From Macrostomum hystrix (taxonomy: Eukaryota > Platyhelminthes > Macrostomidae): a DNA stretch of 64,000 nucleotides. This document shows, piece by piece, positions 41,635 through 50,675 of this stretch; position 1 is the stretch's first letter; every line of letters begins with the position of its first letter. The notes beneath the pieces were generated by a model, which saw only the letters and a program-made list of their open reading frames with translations, had not been told where the DNA came from and ran no database searches. Position numbers and translations under genes: made by a program. The stretch is taken from positions 4,388,501 to 4,452,500 of the forward strand of contig CATNEN010000024.1 of NCBI GenBank assembly GCA_950097015.1, written 5' to 3'.

Positions 41635-42807
41635 TTATTTTTTGTTAAAACGTGAAAGCAGAAGCTCTCTTGCCCGTTTGTCGATATACTTCTTTTCCAT
41701 CATTTTGTCCAGGATGTTGACAAATTCTTTTCTATTTTCGTCTTTCATGCCAGTCTTTGCAGCTCCAAGAAGAACGGCCACTCGCTTATAGATGTCAGAA
41801 ATTCCTTTTCCTTGAAATGATTGGTCAGTGGAGGACTGGTCGGTGGAGGACTGGGGTGAACTCTCAACTGGTCTTTGTTGTGGTGTGAACACTCTTGCCT
41901 TGATTTTATTCATTCGAGCTGGGGAGAAATTTTCTAGTTGTTGCCAGGCATCCGGGTGATCATTTTTATATTTAGCTACTTGAGTCGGATCTGCATTTTC
42001 AAGGGCACTGAGTACGTCTTCGGGTGTTGATTCAGATGTTTGTTGCTGCTGTGGCGGTTGCTGCTGGGGCGGTTGCTGCTGGGGCGGTTGCTGTTCTAGA
42101 TGTTTTATGGCATCTTCTTGATCTGGCAAACCAAACCATTGTTTAAAATGCTTGTACTTTTTGAATCTAGTCAGGATGACACCGTTGTCATGCATCATTT
42201 TCAGAATTTGTGGGGCCTTTAGTATTTCTATATCTCTTGCAAGAGCAAAACTCACAAGATCTCTATAGTTCTTTAGCTGCTTGTCCGAAATTTTCTCTTG
42301 GTTCTTAGTCATAAAATTCAGTAAGGTTTCTGTGTAAATTATTCTCTTAGTTTCTGAGCCTTTGACAACAGAAATATGGTTCTTGTTTATGTCGATATAA
42401 TATTCCACTGGTTCATTATAAATGTTTTTTCTCCACATGCTTATTCCAAATACATATTTCCCATCATGTTCTGCGCGTTCTACTGGTCCAAAAAAGTTAT
42501 CTGTCACTTTTAGTTGTGACTGTTGTGGGACTTGGACTTGTGGATCTGCAGATTGCTGTATCTGCGGTGCTTCTGGAATTTTGTCCAAAGCCTTTTGCAC
42601 CTGGGTTTCCTGTATGTCGTCAATAGTTTCTTTGACTTGATCAATATTTTTCTTAGCTTCTCCATACCCGGGTTTATGAAACTCTGTGGCTGCTTGGACA
42701 AACTCATTGTAGGATTGTTGCTCCTTATTGATTAGCCCGGTAACTCTCTTTTCTGCTTGTGCTAGCTTCTCCAATTCAGATATTTGGTGCGCATTTTTTC
42801 GCTTCAT
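41635..42807 (-). CDS. 390-aa Gln-rich Polinton protein
   Basis: Starts at AAATAAAATAAAAATGAAG. A coiled-coil N-terminus (KLAQAEKRVTGLINKEQQSY) leads to a Gln/Pro linker. A globular core at about 100-230 contains FGPVERAEHDGKYVFGISMW, YYIDINKNHISVVKG and FMTKNQEKISDKQLKNYRDL. A QQPPQQQ tract follows, then a Ser/Thr/Gln-rich linker, FQGKGISDIYK (a possible adenain site at GK/G) and a helical basic C-terminus. ORFs with this layout are found next to the capsid genes in many Polintons; function unknown. Divergent from MCP with 29 bp between start codons. Confidence 0.65.
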   Translation of the reverse strand: MKRKNAHQISELEKLAQAEKRVTGLINKEQQSYNEFVQAATEFHKPGYGEAKKNIDQVKETIDDIQETQVQKALDKIPEAPQIQQSADPQVQVPQQSQLKVTDNFFGPVERAEHDGKYVFGISMWRKNIYNEPVEYYIDINKNHISVVKGSETKRIIYTETLLNFMTKNQEKISDKQLKNYRDLVSFALARDIEILKAPQILKMMHDNGVILTRFKKYKHFKQWFGLPDQEDAIKHLEQQPPQQQPPQQQPPQQQQTSESTPEDVLSALENADPTQVAKYKNDHPDAWQQLENFSPARMNKIKARVFTPQQRPVESSPQSSTDQSSTDQSFQGKGISDIYKRVAVLLGAAKTGMKDENRKEFVNILDKMMEKKYIDKRARELLLSRFNKK

Positions 42808-42836
42808 TTTTATTTTATTTTTTTTAGTTTAAAAAA
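42808..42836. promoter_or_regulatory. divergent AT-only promoter between MCP and the 390-aa gene
   Basis: A 29-bp spacer of almost pure A/T (TTTTTATTTTATTTTTTTTA followed by GTTTAAAAAA) separates two divergent start codons, so the promoters of both genes must lie here or inside the coding regions. Confidence 0.5.
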
Positions 42837-44123
42837 ATGAACGACCCACTGACACCAGTTTTCTACAAAATTAACAAGCCTATTTTGAGTGATGATAGCA
42901 CAATCAAAGCGACTCAAGTAAGAGTTCCCAGTCAGGAAAATCAGAATGAAACTAATCTTGGTCCTGGTCAAACACTGACATTCACCTACAATGGATGTTC
43001 GTCTCTGGTTAGTGTGCACAGTCTTAAGAGCGGCTTCCATATGACATTTCAATTCAAGACAAAGGGAGGTGCGGATGCAGCTCATGCTAACGTTGACAAG
43101 CATGATGCAGATGTGGCTCTGATTAGTAACTTTTGGGCGTACATGTTCAAGGAGTTTAGTGTATCGAATGGGAGCACAGAGTTGGAGCGAATCGCCAACT
43201 TTGGAATTGTCTATGACGCTCATTGTTTGATCGAGAATCCAGATTTTATTCAGTTGGGGAGTGGTGCAGGTTTTATTGCAGATGAAAAAGAAGGAGATAT
43301 CAATGACAGTGGCTATAAAAAGAGGAAGAAGAGATACAACTATGCATTGCAAGGTGCTGATGATGCTGCCAAGAACCCGCTGTATCGGTCTGTTGATGTA
43401 TTCATACCACTGAGATTCATGAGTGGATTCTGTAATACATTTAATCGACTGACTAGTAATTTCAGCTACACCTTTAAGATGACTAGAGATGATCGCAGTA
43501 GAGTGTTGTGGACTGGGGCGGACCACACTAGGATGGAAGTGAAGCTAACCGGAATCGAGCTGTATTTGGAAGTCATTGAGCCAAAGACCGCACTAAAAGC
43601 AGATTATCTCAAGGCAATAGAGAAGGACATTGATGTCGCCTACACGGCCTACATGTGTCGAGATGAGCGAAACGAAACCAGAACAAACATCTGCATTAAA
43701 GAGGGATCATGCAGCAATCCTAGGTATATTATTATTAACATGAGAAACCCAAATAACATTATACGCTACATGCATGGAGACGTGCGGTCCATTCAGCATG
43801 AAATCAGTGATAATCTTTACCCCGCACTGCCACAAAATGGAAATTTCAGTCAGAACAAGATTAGCAAATTTTACAGCGAGTTGGTCGACTTGGCTGTGAA
43901 AGAGAACAATGGAATTGCTATCACTGCTCTTCAATATGGAACTCTTTATCCGATGTTTGGCGCTGATGTGTCTGCCAGACAAATGCCTACTGATAACAGC
44001 CCTGTGAATATCGTGACTAACATTGAGAGGACTGCCGCAACTGCTGTTGACCTGTACATTATCTATGCGTTCGAGAGGAAGGTGAAGCTTAACATGATCA
44101 ACAATTCATCCAGTAAAGTTTAA
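42837..44123 (+). CDS. MCP: major capsid protein (double jelly-roll)
   Basis: 428 aa. The N-terminus is NDPLTPVFYKINKPILSDD; strand-rich segments include LTFTYNGCSSLVSVHSLKSG, FWAYMFKEFSVSNGSTELER and VDVFIPLRFMSGFCNTFNRL, followed by TRMEVKLTGIELYLEVIEPK. Size and motif order fit the hexon-like MCP predicted for Polintons and adintoviruses. It forms the pseudo-hexameric capsomers of an icosahedral shell. It is followed 23 bp later by the penton-like gene on the same strand. Intact ORF. Confidence 0.88.
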   Translation: MNDPLTPVFYKINKPILSDDSTIKATQVRVPSQENQNETNLGPGQTLTFTYNGCSSLVSVHSLKSGFHMTFQFKTKGGADAAHANVDKHDADVALISNFWAYMFKEFSVSNGSTELERIANFGIVYDAHCLIENPDFIQLGSGAGFIADEKEGDINDSGYKKRKKRYNYALQGADDAAKNPLYRSVDVFIPLRFMSGFCNTFNRLTSNFSYTFKMTRDDRSRVLWTGADHTRMEVKLTGIELYLEVIEPKTALKADYLKAIEKDIDVAYTAYMCRDERNETRTNICIKEGSCSNPRYIIINMRNPNNIIRYMHGDVRSIQHEISDNLYPALPQNGNFSQNKISKFYSELVDLAVKENNGIAITALQYGTLYPMFGADVSARQMPTDNSPVNIVTNIERTAATAVDLYIIYAFERKVKLNMINNSSSKV

Positions 44124-44146
44124 ATATTTTTTTTCGGGGCTGAAAA

Positions 44147-44992
44147 ATGGAAGCGATTGCTGAAAGACTAAATAATATTATTTCTCACTCTAAGGAGAGC
44201 ATTCCTATTACAATAGCTGGGCGAATTAATGACTCAAACGGGATATTTGTTGAAAAATTAGAGCAGGCGATTCATCTGGATCCAGGTGCTAATTACCATG
44301 TATATCTTAACGACTTCACTGGTTGGTCAAACGTTCCCAATGTGACAGCAGCAAATAATAAGTTTCATTACAAATGGAGAGGTGCAGCAGCAGAAGCTGT
44401 GGTATTCCCTGTGAGCACGCAAAGTGTGGATACCTACAATTACTTTCTAGAAAGTGTTTTTACTAAAAGAGGCCATTTTGAAACACCCAATGAGAGCAAG
44501 CCAGAGAAGAAACTGTTCCCTGTCAAACTATCCTATGATCTCACTGTAATGAGAGTGGTCATGCAAGTTCACAAAGATGCTGAGGTTGAATTTAAAGATG
44601 ACACATGGTATAGGGAATTGGGATTCGAGAAGAAAGTTTATAAGGCGGAAGCACAGACTGCATCACCGGAGGCAGTTTCAAGGACCCTGCTAAGCGGCTT
44701 GTTCTTAGCACCCAATATCGCAGACATTGTAAAGGGTTTGAATATACTAATCAGAAGTAATCTCAGTCGTGATTGGGTGTTTAAGGGAAAGCGAACGAAT
44801 ATTTTGTACAACATCTCAAACTCTGTTGCTGGAGGACAGATGCTGGTAGAGAAACCAAATCCAGTGAAAAGAGTTGTGCTAAGTAATAAGGAGATTCACG
44901 AGATTGTGCTGCAGTTTGAGACGGAAGATGGTGTTGGCGTTGATTTCAACGGTGAAGAGTTTGTATTGACGTTGATCATTGAGAGAATGTAA
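44147..44992 (+). CDS. mCP: minor capsid (penton-like) protein
   Basis: 281 aa. A helical start (MEAIAERLNNIISHSKESIP), then beta-rich sequence: YHVYLNDFTGWSNVPNVTAA, KLSYDLTVMRVVMQVHKD and a final VGVDFNGEEFVLTLIIERM, typical of Polinton single-jelly-roll minor capsid proteins at the vertices. The internal SRTLLSGLFLAPNIADIVKG is a conserved-looking loop. The stop codon's last base is the first base of the right inverted repeat, and the tail overlaps antisense with the repeat-encoded small ORF. Confidence 0.82.
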   Translation: MEAIAERLNNIISHSKESIPITIAGRINDSNGIFVEKLEQAIHLDPGANYHVYLNDFTGWSNVPNVTAANNKFHYKWRGAAAEAVVFPVSTQSVDTYNYFLESVFTKRGHFETPNESKPEKKLFPVKLSYDLTVMRVVMQVHKDAEVEFKDDTWYRELGFEKKVYKAEAQTASPEAVSRTLLSGLFLAPNIADIVKGLNILIRSNLSRDWVFKGKRTNILYNISNSVAGGQMLVEKPNPVKRVVLSNKEIHEIVLQFETEDGVGVDFNGEEFVLTLIIERM

Positions 44993-45224
44993 GCTGCTTA
45001 ATGATTTCTGCAAAGTTATAGTAGCTGTCGTAGTCCTTTATAATTGCTCCATACTTATGAAACCAGTGACTTTGGAGAGCTAGATTAATATTAGGGACAT
45101 TGATATCGACGTTGGGACAATATTTCTTCATGTACTCGCTGCATTCTCGTTTGCATTGGTACTTACTCTTGTAATTAGGCTCATGACTTTTGTAATAAGA
45201 TCCTGGAGAGACGATTGGGAGCAT
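44976..45224 (-). CDS. small Cys-containing protein, right TIR copy
   Basis: 82-aa version of the ORF at 30478, identical until the repeat ends, then four different codons (TFSQ) read antisense to the penton gene's end. Same ATTAAAAATG start. Confidence 0.45.
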   Translation of the reverse strand: MLPIVSPGSYYKSHEPNYKSKYQCKRECSEYMKKYCPNVDINVPNINLALQSHWFHKYGAIIKDYDSYYNFAEIIKQLTFSQ

Positions 45225-45673
45225 TTTTAATGAGAATATAATTTTTTTTCGGAGGATGAGCACCCTAGGTTCGGGGTCTTGATTGGGATTTTAGTGCTAA
45301 TTTGATTGTCTTGGCACGCTTTTTGCAGCTTCGCTATTTTGTGCATGATCTCTTAGGGAGTGGCTGCGATAATTTGTTTTGTCCAAGTTCAGAAACTGGA
45401 AAGTATTTTTTTTTTGGCGGGGGAACCTTGTTCCTTCAGGAAAGGTAATGGTTTGTGCAATAAGGAGGCTGCGATAATTTTTTGTCCTAGATATTCAACT
45501 TACAAACTGATGTGGGATATTAAAAGTAGAGAATTTAGAATATGGAGACGGAGTTTTTAGAGGGGCGGGGACCCTTTTTTTCCTGATCTCTTCGGGAATA
45601 ATAAAAGTAATGGTTTGTGGATAATGGAGGCTGCGATTATTTTTGTCCTAGAAGCCCCCTCTTGCATACTACT
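44992..45673. repeat. right terminal inverted repeat, 682 bp
   Basis: Reverse complement of 30029-30710; ends GCATACTACT before the TTCCGT duplication. Confidence 0.95.
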
Positions 45674-45679
45674 TTCCGT
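45674..45679. repeat. target site duplication, right (TTCCGT)
   Basis: Identical to 30023-30028. Confidence 0.95.
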
Positions 45680-45795
45680 TAACAAAAGCTATTGCTATGA
45701 TATTTAGAAAGGCCAGAGACATACTTTAGGAGCGTTTAAATCTTTGAATCGCCAAGAAAGCATGAACTTATTGAGAATATAATACTGGTACTTAC

Positions 45796-46024
45796 ATTCT
45801 CCTCTTCCGCGCCGGAGAAGCGGTGCATAATCTGCTCAGAGATGGAGTGCATGAGCAGGATCCAGCCGAGGTTCATGTAGCGCATGATGCTCAGGCGCAG
45901 CCGGCGGGCCACCTCGAAGGTGCTCTTCGTGCCAGTCAGGATGCCGTAGGAGAAGAATGAGATGCGGTTTAGCCAAGGGATGTTGAGGTACATCTGCCAC
46001 CATCGCCCGATCACGCCTGCGGGT
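45796..46024 (-). CDS. BEST: bestrophin exon 2
   Basis: Acceptor ACAACCCGCAG and donor GAGAAT/GTAAGT (excellent). With the single base G from either first exon it continues FFVAG into VIGRWWQMYLNIPWLNR, then LRLSIMRYMNLGWILLMHSI and IMHRFSGAEEEN, matching the bestrophin RWW motif and second membrane segment. It ends phase 0, as exon 3 requires. The Polinton begins about 120 bp into the following intron. Confidence 0.93.
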
Positions 46025-46060
46025 TGTGAATGGAAAGTGCGTTGTAGAGAGAGAGAGAGA
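46025..46060. repeat. GA dinucleotide microsatellite at exon 2 acceptor
   Basis: (GAGA)n at about 46046-46062 on the plus strand reads as a CT-rich polypyrimidine tract on the bestrophin strand, about 25 bp upstream of the exon 2 acceptor. Confidence 0.6.
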
Positions 46061-46089
46061 GAGTACATCTAGCCCAGCTGAGCCTGAAG

Positions 46090-46490
46090 TTCAACCAGTG
46101 GCGCAGCCGCAGCTAATACTAATAGTAATAGTAATAATAATAAGTGCCGAAGGGCTGCGGGCAGTGGCACATCATTTGGTGACACTAGACCCGCAGCCAG
46201 CGAGGAGGCAATTCTGCCTATTTCGCTGACTCCTGAGCACACACGCACACAGATACTGTACGCAGGCACACGCTCACACAGGTGTGTACATCTGCCCTGA
46301 CTTTCTCATCGTCAGGCAGTTCGCACTCTCACTGCGCCTTGGAGGTTGGCCCTCAAAGGCGTAAACTGCACGACAAGCCCCCAAGCCTTCTCTCCGCGGC
46401 TGCGCCCCAAATAAATGTGGCCTCGCCGTGGAATCGAACTTAGGGACCGTGGTGCGAGAGGCAAACGAGTTAACCGCTTAATATTTTTTC
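46090..46490 (-). mobile_element. SINE family A copy, near full length
   Basis: Body GCACATCATTTGGTGACACT, GCCAGCGAGGAGGCAATTC and CTCCTGAGCACACACGCACA; minus-strand head near 46480-46410 with GGCCTCGCCGTGGAATCGAA (B box reversed) and TGGTGCGAGAGGCAAACGAG. It inserts just upstream of bestrophin exon 2. Confidence 0.78.
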
Positions 46491-46649
46491 TGATACGTTC
46501 GTTGCTGAAGTGAGATTAATTAAGATGATTTTCAAGCATATAGTTTGCCTCGTTACAACTGATGGAAAATGTCTGAGTCCCAAAAATGTTTTCTAATTTT
46601 GACTGCACAATATTGGGGTACTGCAGGTAACTAAAATTTGCTAATTATT

Positions 46650-47525
46650 TTCTAAATTGACAGGTGTCTCAGCTTGCCCGTCTAGATTGACAGGTGTATC
46701 AGATTGCCTGTCTAGATTGACAGGTACGTGAGATTGCCTGTCCAGATTGACAGGTCAGCTTGCCCGTCTAGATTGACAGGTGTCAGATTGCCCGTCTAGA
46801 TTGACAGGTGTCAGATAGCCCGTCTAGATTGACAGGTGTCAGATAGCCCGTCTAAATTGACAGGTGTCAGATTGCCCGTCTAGATTGACAGGTGTATCAG
46901 CTTGCCCGTCTAGATTGACAGGTGCGTGAGATTGCCTGTCCAGATTGACAGGTCAGCTTGCCCGTCTAGATTGACAGGTGTCAGATAGCCCGTCTAGATT
47001 GACAGGTGTCAGATAGCCCGTCTAAATTGACAGGTGTCAGATTGCCCGTCTAGATTGACAGGTGTATCAGCTTGCCCGTCTAGATTGACAGGTGCGTGAG
47101 ATTGCCTGTCCAGATTGACAGGTCAGCTTGCCCGTCTAGATTGACAGGTGTCAGATTGCCCGTCTAGATTGACAGGTGTCAGATTGCCCGTCTAAATTGA
47201 CAGGTGTCAGATTGCCCGTCTAGATTGAGAGGTGTCAGATTTCCCGTCTAGATTGACAGGTGTATCAGATTGACTGTCTAGATTGACAGGTGCGTGAGAT
47301 TGCCTGTCCAGATTGACAGGTCAGCTTGCCCGTCTAGATTGACAGGTGTCAGATTGCCCGTCTAGATTGACAGGTGTCAGATAGCCCGTCTAGATTGACA
47401 GGTGTCAGATTGCCTGTCTAGATTGACAGGTATATCAGATTGCCCGTCTAGATTGACAGGTGTCAGATTGCCAGTCCAGATTGATAGGTGTCAGATTGCC
47501 CGTCTAGATTGGCAGGTGTCAGGTG
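46650..47525. repeat. minisatellite, 27-bp unit with shorter forms
   Basis: About 33 copies of CCGTCTAGATTGACAGGTG followed by TCAGATTG, TATCAGCTTG or CGTGAGATTG. A block ending CAGATTGACAGGTCAGCTTG recurs near 46744, 46942, 47121 and 47309, showing higher-order repeats of about 180-200 bp. Located in the bestrophin first intron. Confidence 0.93.
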
Positions 47526-47529
47526 GCAG

Positions 47530-47815
47530 GTGGGACCTTGGCGCGAGAGGCACGCTCTGCCACCGACCCCCAGCCGCAGTTATCACTTGACGCTTCCAAA
47601 GGTCGTGTACAGCTGTTCAGTCCATGGACTGGGGAGGCTGCCAGGCCCACCAGAATTTTTATCCCACGCTGGCACTCAGTTAGGAAGGCTGAATCATTAG
47701 GAAACGTTGTGCCTTGCTCAAAGACACCAAATTCTTTGATTGGGCTGCGAATCGAACTCCCGACCTCTGGGTCAAAAGTCCAAAGCTCTAACCACCATGG
47801 AGCTTGAGTTAGTTT
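47530..47815 (-). mobile_element. chimeric SINE: family B body with an extra family A-like head piece
   Basis: Reverse-strand family B: GTTCAGTCCATGGACTGGGG, CTGCGAATCGAACTCCCGAC (B box reversed) and CTCTAACCACCATGGAGC. At its far end 47530-47570 reads GGCGCGAGAGGCACGCTCTG CCACC, which resembles the reversed family A head. Confidence 0.6.
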
Positions 47816-48674
47816 ATTTGTATCTAAAAATATGTGCAATGAAAGGTGCTTGACGTAATTCTTCATTGACCATTTGCATATAGTGATCAAATGCGATTAA
47901 GTGACGCAGAAACTGCCGATCCTATGGTCTTTAGTACAACAGTCTGCCACTCAAGCAAGCGGAACAAATGGAGATGTAGAGGGACAAAGCCTGGCTTTTG
48001 TTTTCTCTGAAATTCCCGAGAAGGAGGCCGGCCTATTCAAGACTTTTTCATCTGAAAACTGTACAATAACACAGGGGAATGGAGAATGAGAAGCATTAGT
48101 GCGTGAGCTGCAGTGTTGGGGGTGGGGACCAGAAGCTTGTTGGAGTTAGTGGGACTGGAGGGCCGCAGTTCAGCACGAGAGGGGGTTGGCGCGTTTCAAC
48201 GCATGCCAAATGTGACTCGTCATCAATTTTGAATGGCGAGAGCCAAGATGGGATAGTCACGCGGGTAGCTTGGGTGGGGTGGGGGCGGTGGGCACGGATT
48301 TGGTAGGCCGGTCTGGTTTTCCTCTGGAGTCAAGGAGCAGCTCTTGAATAGCTGGCACAGTTGCCAGCTGTCAGCTGGGTGACTGCGCCAAGTGCAGTCG
48401 GGCATCGGGCATCGCGTGCCTAACAGCGCTTCAACCGATGGGAGAGAAAGTGAATGAGCCAAGGTGTCTGCCAATCAGTAGTCCAGTCCTAATTTCCAAA
48501 CTCTAAATCATTCACGAGCGTATTATCTAAATCCCATGTCAGGGACATACTCTCAGGCTAGCAATGATGTCACTTACAAAGTCAGTTGATTCGCATGAGG
48601 CTTAATGCTTAGACCACTCAGATTCAATCGAGCCTTCCACCGAATCAACTCTGCTAAAACCTGCCCGTGTAGTA
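47816..48674. other. bestrophin intron, nothing recognised
   Basis: Moderately GC-rich, with short ORFs of no recognisable content. Confidence 0.4.
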
Positions 48675-49345
48675 CAGTCTACCCAATGCAGTCTACTCAA
48701 TGCAGTCTACCCAATGCAGTCTACTCAATGCAGTCTACCCAATGCAGTCTACTCAATGCAGTCTACTCAATGCAGTCTACCCAAAACAGTCTACCCAATG
48801 CAGTCTACCCAATCCAGTCTACCCAATCCAGTCTACCCAATGCTGTCTACCCAATCCATTCCACCCAATATTTATAGTCTACCCAATTCAGTCTACCCAA
48901 TGCAGTCTCCCCAATCCAGTCTACCCAATGCTGTCTACCCAATCCAGTCTACCCAATCCAGTCTACCCAATGCTGTCTACCCAATGCTGTCTACCCAATG
49001 CTGTCTACCCAATGCTGTCTACCCAATCCAGTCTACCCAATGCTGTCTACCCAATCCATTCCACCCAATATTTATAGTCTACCCAATCCAGTCTACCCAA
49101 TCCAGTCTACCCAATCCAGTCTACCCAATCCATTCCTCCCAATATTTATAGTCTACCCAATCCAGTCTAACCAATCCAGTCTACCCAATCCAGTCTACCC
49201 AATGCTGTCTATCCAATGCTGTCTACCCAATCCAGTCTACCCAATCCAGTCTACCCAATCCAGTCTACCCAATCCAGTCTACCCAATCCAGTCTACCCAA
49301 TCCAGTCTACCCAATCCAGTCTACCCAATGCTGTCTACCCAGTCT
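48675..49345. repeat. minisatellite, 14-bp unit, abutting bestrophin exon 1b donor
   Basis: About 48 copies of CAGTCTACCCAATC with CTGTCTACCCAATG and ACTCAATG variants; CATTCCACCCAATATTTATA is inserted three times (near 48857, 49056 and 49131), each marking a block duplication. The array ends about 38 bp downstream of the exon 1b splice donor. Confidence 0.95.
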
Positions 49346-49382
49346 GTCCCAAAGGTTTCAACAGCCGCGGCCTGAGCCTCAC

Positions 49383-49650
49383 CAGCCACGAAGAATCCCA
49401 GAATGAAGGACAGCGGGATGCCCTTGTCCATCTGTCCGCAGAATATCACAACCAATTCAAAGGTGTGCCGAGAGCTGGGTGACAATAGAAATCGGTAGCA
49501 GAGGCTGATGGCCGCATAGGCCGACAGATAGACCAGCAGCTCGCTGTACAACAGCCGGTAGATGCTGCCGCGCCACATTGCTAACAGCTTCAGGAAGACG
49601 CATCTCGTATTAGTTGATACAATCCTGGCGTAGGAGCCTGGCACTGCCAT
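49383..49650 (-). CDS. BEST: bestrophin alternative first exon 1b
   Basis: Own ATG at 49650; reads LKLLAMWRGSIYRLLYSELL, FELVVIFCGQMDKGIPLSF and ILGFFVAG, the N-terminus, first membrane helix and hydrophobic neck (IPLSFILGFF) of bestrophin. It ends GCTG/GTGAGG leaving one base, the same phase as exon 1a. It is clearly paralogous to exon 1a and can be spliced to the same exon 2. It has no visible in-frame acceptor from 1a, so it is probably an alternative promoter exon rather than an internal one. Confidence 0.85.
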
Positions 49651-49808
49651 GTTGCCTTGCCCAGGCTGCAGGTGCGAAACTGGTTTAGAAGAGCTAAGCC
49701 TGGCAAAGTCTTGTACGCGCAAGAAATAAGGGACCTGTCCGCATGCGCTGTGTTTATCTTTCAGCCAACCTCTCTACCTGCTTTCGGCGGGACAACCACT
49801 GAGCGAGA

Positions 49809-49810
<2 letters not shown>

Positions 49811-49844
<34 letters not shown>

Positions 49845-49850
49845 TCTGTT
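49811..49850. repeat. CTG trinucleotide microsatellite
   Basis: About 12 CTG triplets upstream of exon 1b on its strand (CAG on the bestrophin strand). Expandable triplet type. Confidence 0.9.
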
Positions 49851-50675
49851 GCTCAGGAAGATCCAAGGCAGAGTAGGCTTGAGCACAAAATAAGAAGCAG
49901 CTTGGGGTCAAGCAGAAAATCCCGGGGCTGGCAGTCTTTGAGCTGGAGTCAACGGTGCTTTGTCGAATTAAGTTTGGCGCATTTTGTCATTCCACCCGTT
50001 TGAGTCAGATTTTATTGATTCCATGCGCCCAACCCCAGCGAAAACTCACAGCTATTGTTCGGTCTCGTTACCAGAAAAAATGGGAATGAAAATTTCTTCG
50101 GGACACAGGAGGAACTGTCCCAGCTAGTGTTCCCCACCGCGTTCTCACAATTACTCACCCCTACGACCTCGGATCCCCTATTCCCTCCCTGGCAACTGTG
50201 GAAATAGATATGAAGAGCTGCAAAGGCCGCGTACTCAAGGAAGGAATGTGAAAATGCACGCGAACTATCATGGCATTGGAGTGGCAAGCGCTCATTGATA
50301 GATTGAGCTGTGGATCGCGATTGCCGTAATCACACGAAGCCAGATTTTTTAAAAGAACCGCTGCATCTATTAGGCGGCAGGCTCTTCAGCTGCACTACCG
50401 CTTACAACCGTTGACCAAGGTCATTGCTTCCGTGCACTCAAGCACTCCGTAGAACCGGCTACCTCGTGCGGCCCATCGACCCGCGTCCCCCATTCAATGC
50501 AGCGCGGCCTCTAAACAGGCCAGACGGACGGCCTCCCGACGCTGCGACACATTTTAACGAGACAAGAAATCGTATGAAAGGTGAAGGCAGACAGACTGGG
50601 GCCAATCGATGCGGCTACAAGCCTTCCCCAACCGGCCCCAACAACCGACCCGCAGCATCCCAGGTATTCACTCAC

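Larger units (their letters stand above)
30029..45673. mobile_element. complete Polinton/Maverick (adintovirus-like) element
   Basis: A 15,645-bp element bounded by 682-bp inverted repeats starting AGTAGTATGCAAGAGG and flanked by TTCCGT duplications. It encodes PolB, RVE integrase, adenain-like protease, A32/FtsK-like ATPase, a double-jelly-roll major capsid and a penton-like protein, the full core set of Polintons, plus PLA2, pX-like and other accessory ORFs. Order left to right: unknown ORF (+), PLA2 (-), INT, pX-like, POLB and PRO (all +), five minus-strand ORFs, then MCP and penton (+). No core gene shows a stop or frameshift. It lies in the bestrophin intron between exon 2 (ends 45796) and exon 3. 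Perfect target duplications and matching repeats suggest recent insertion. Confidence 0.97.

Noticed and set aside
42810-43526. 238-aa minus-strand ORF opposite the major capsid gene
   Set aside because: Antisense shadow; the plus frame has capsid features and the AT-rich start context.
30029-45673. Contaminating free adenovirus or adintovirus genome
   Set aside because: Perfect 6-bp target duplication and flanking bestrophin exons show integration in the host chromosome.
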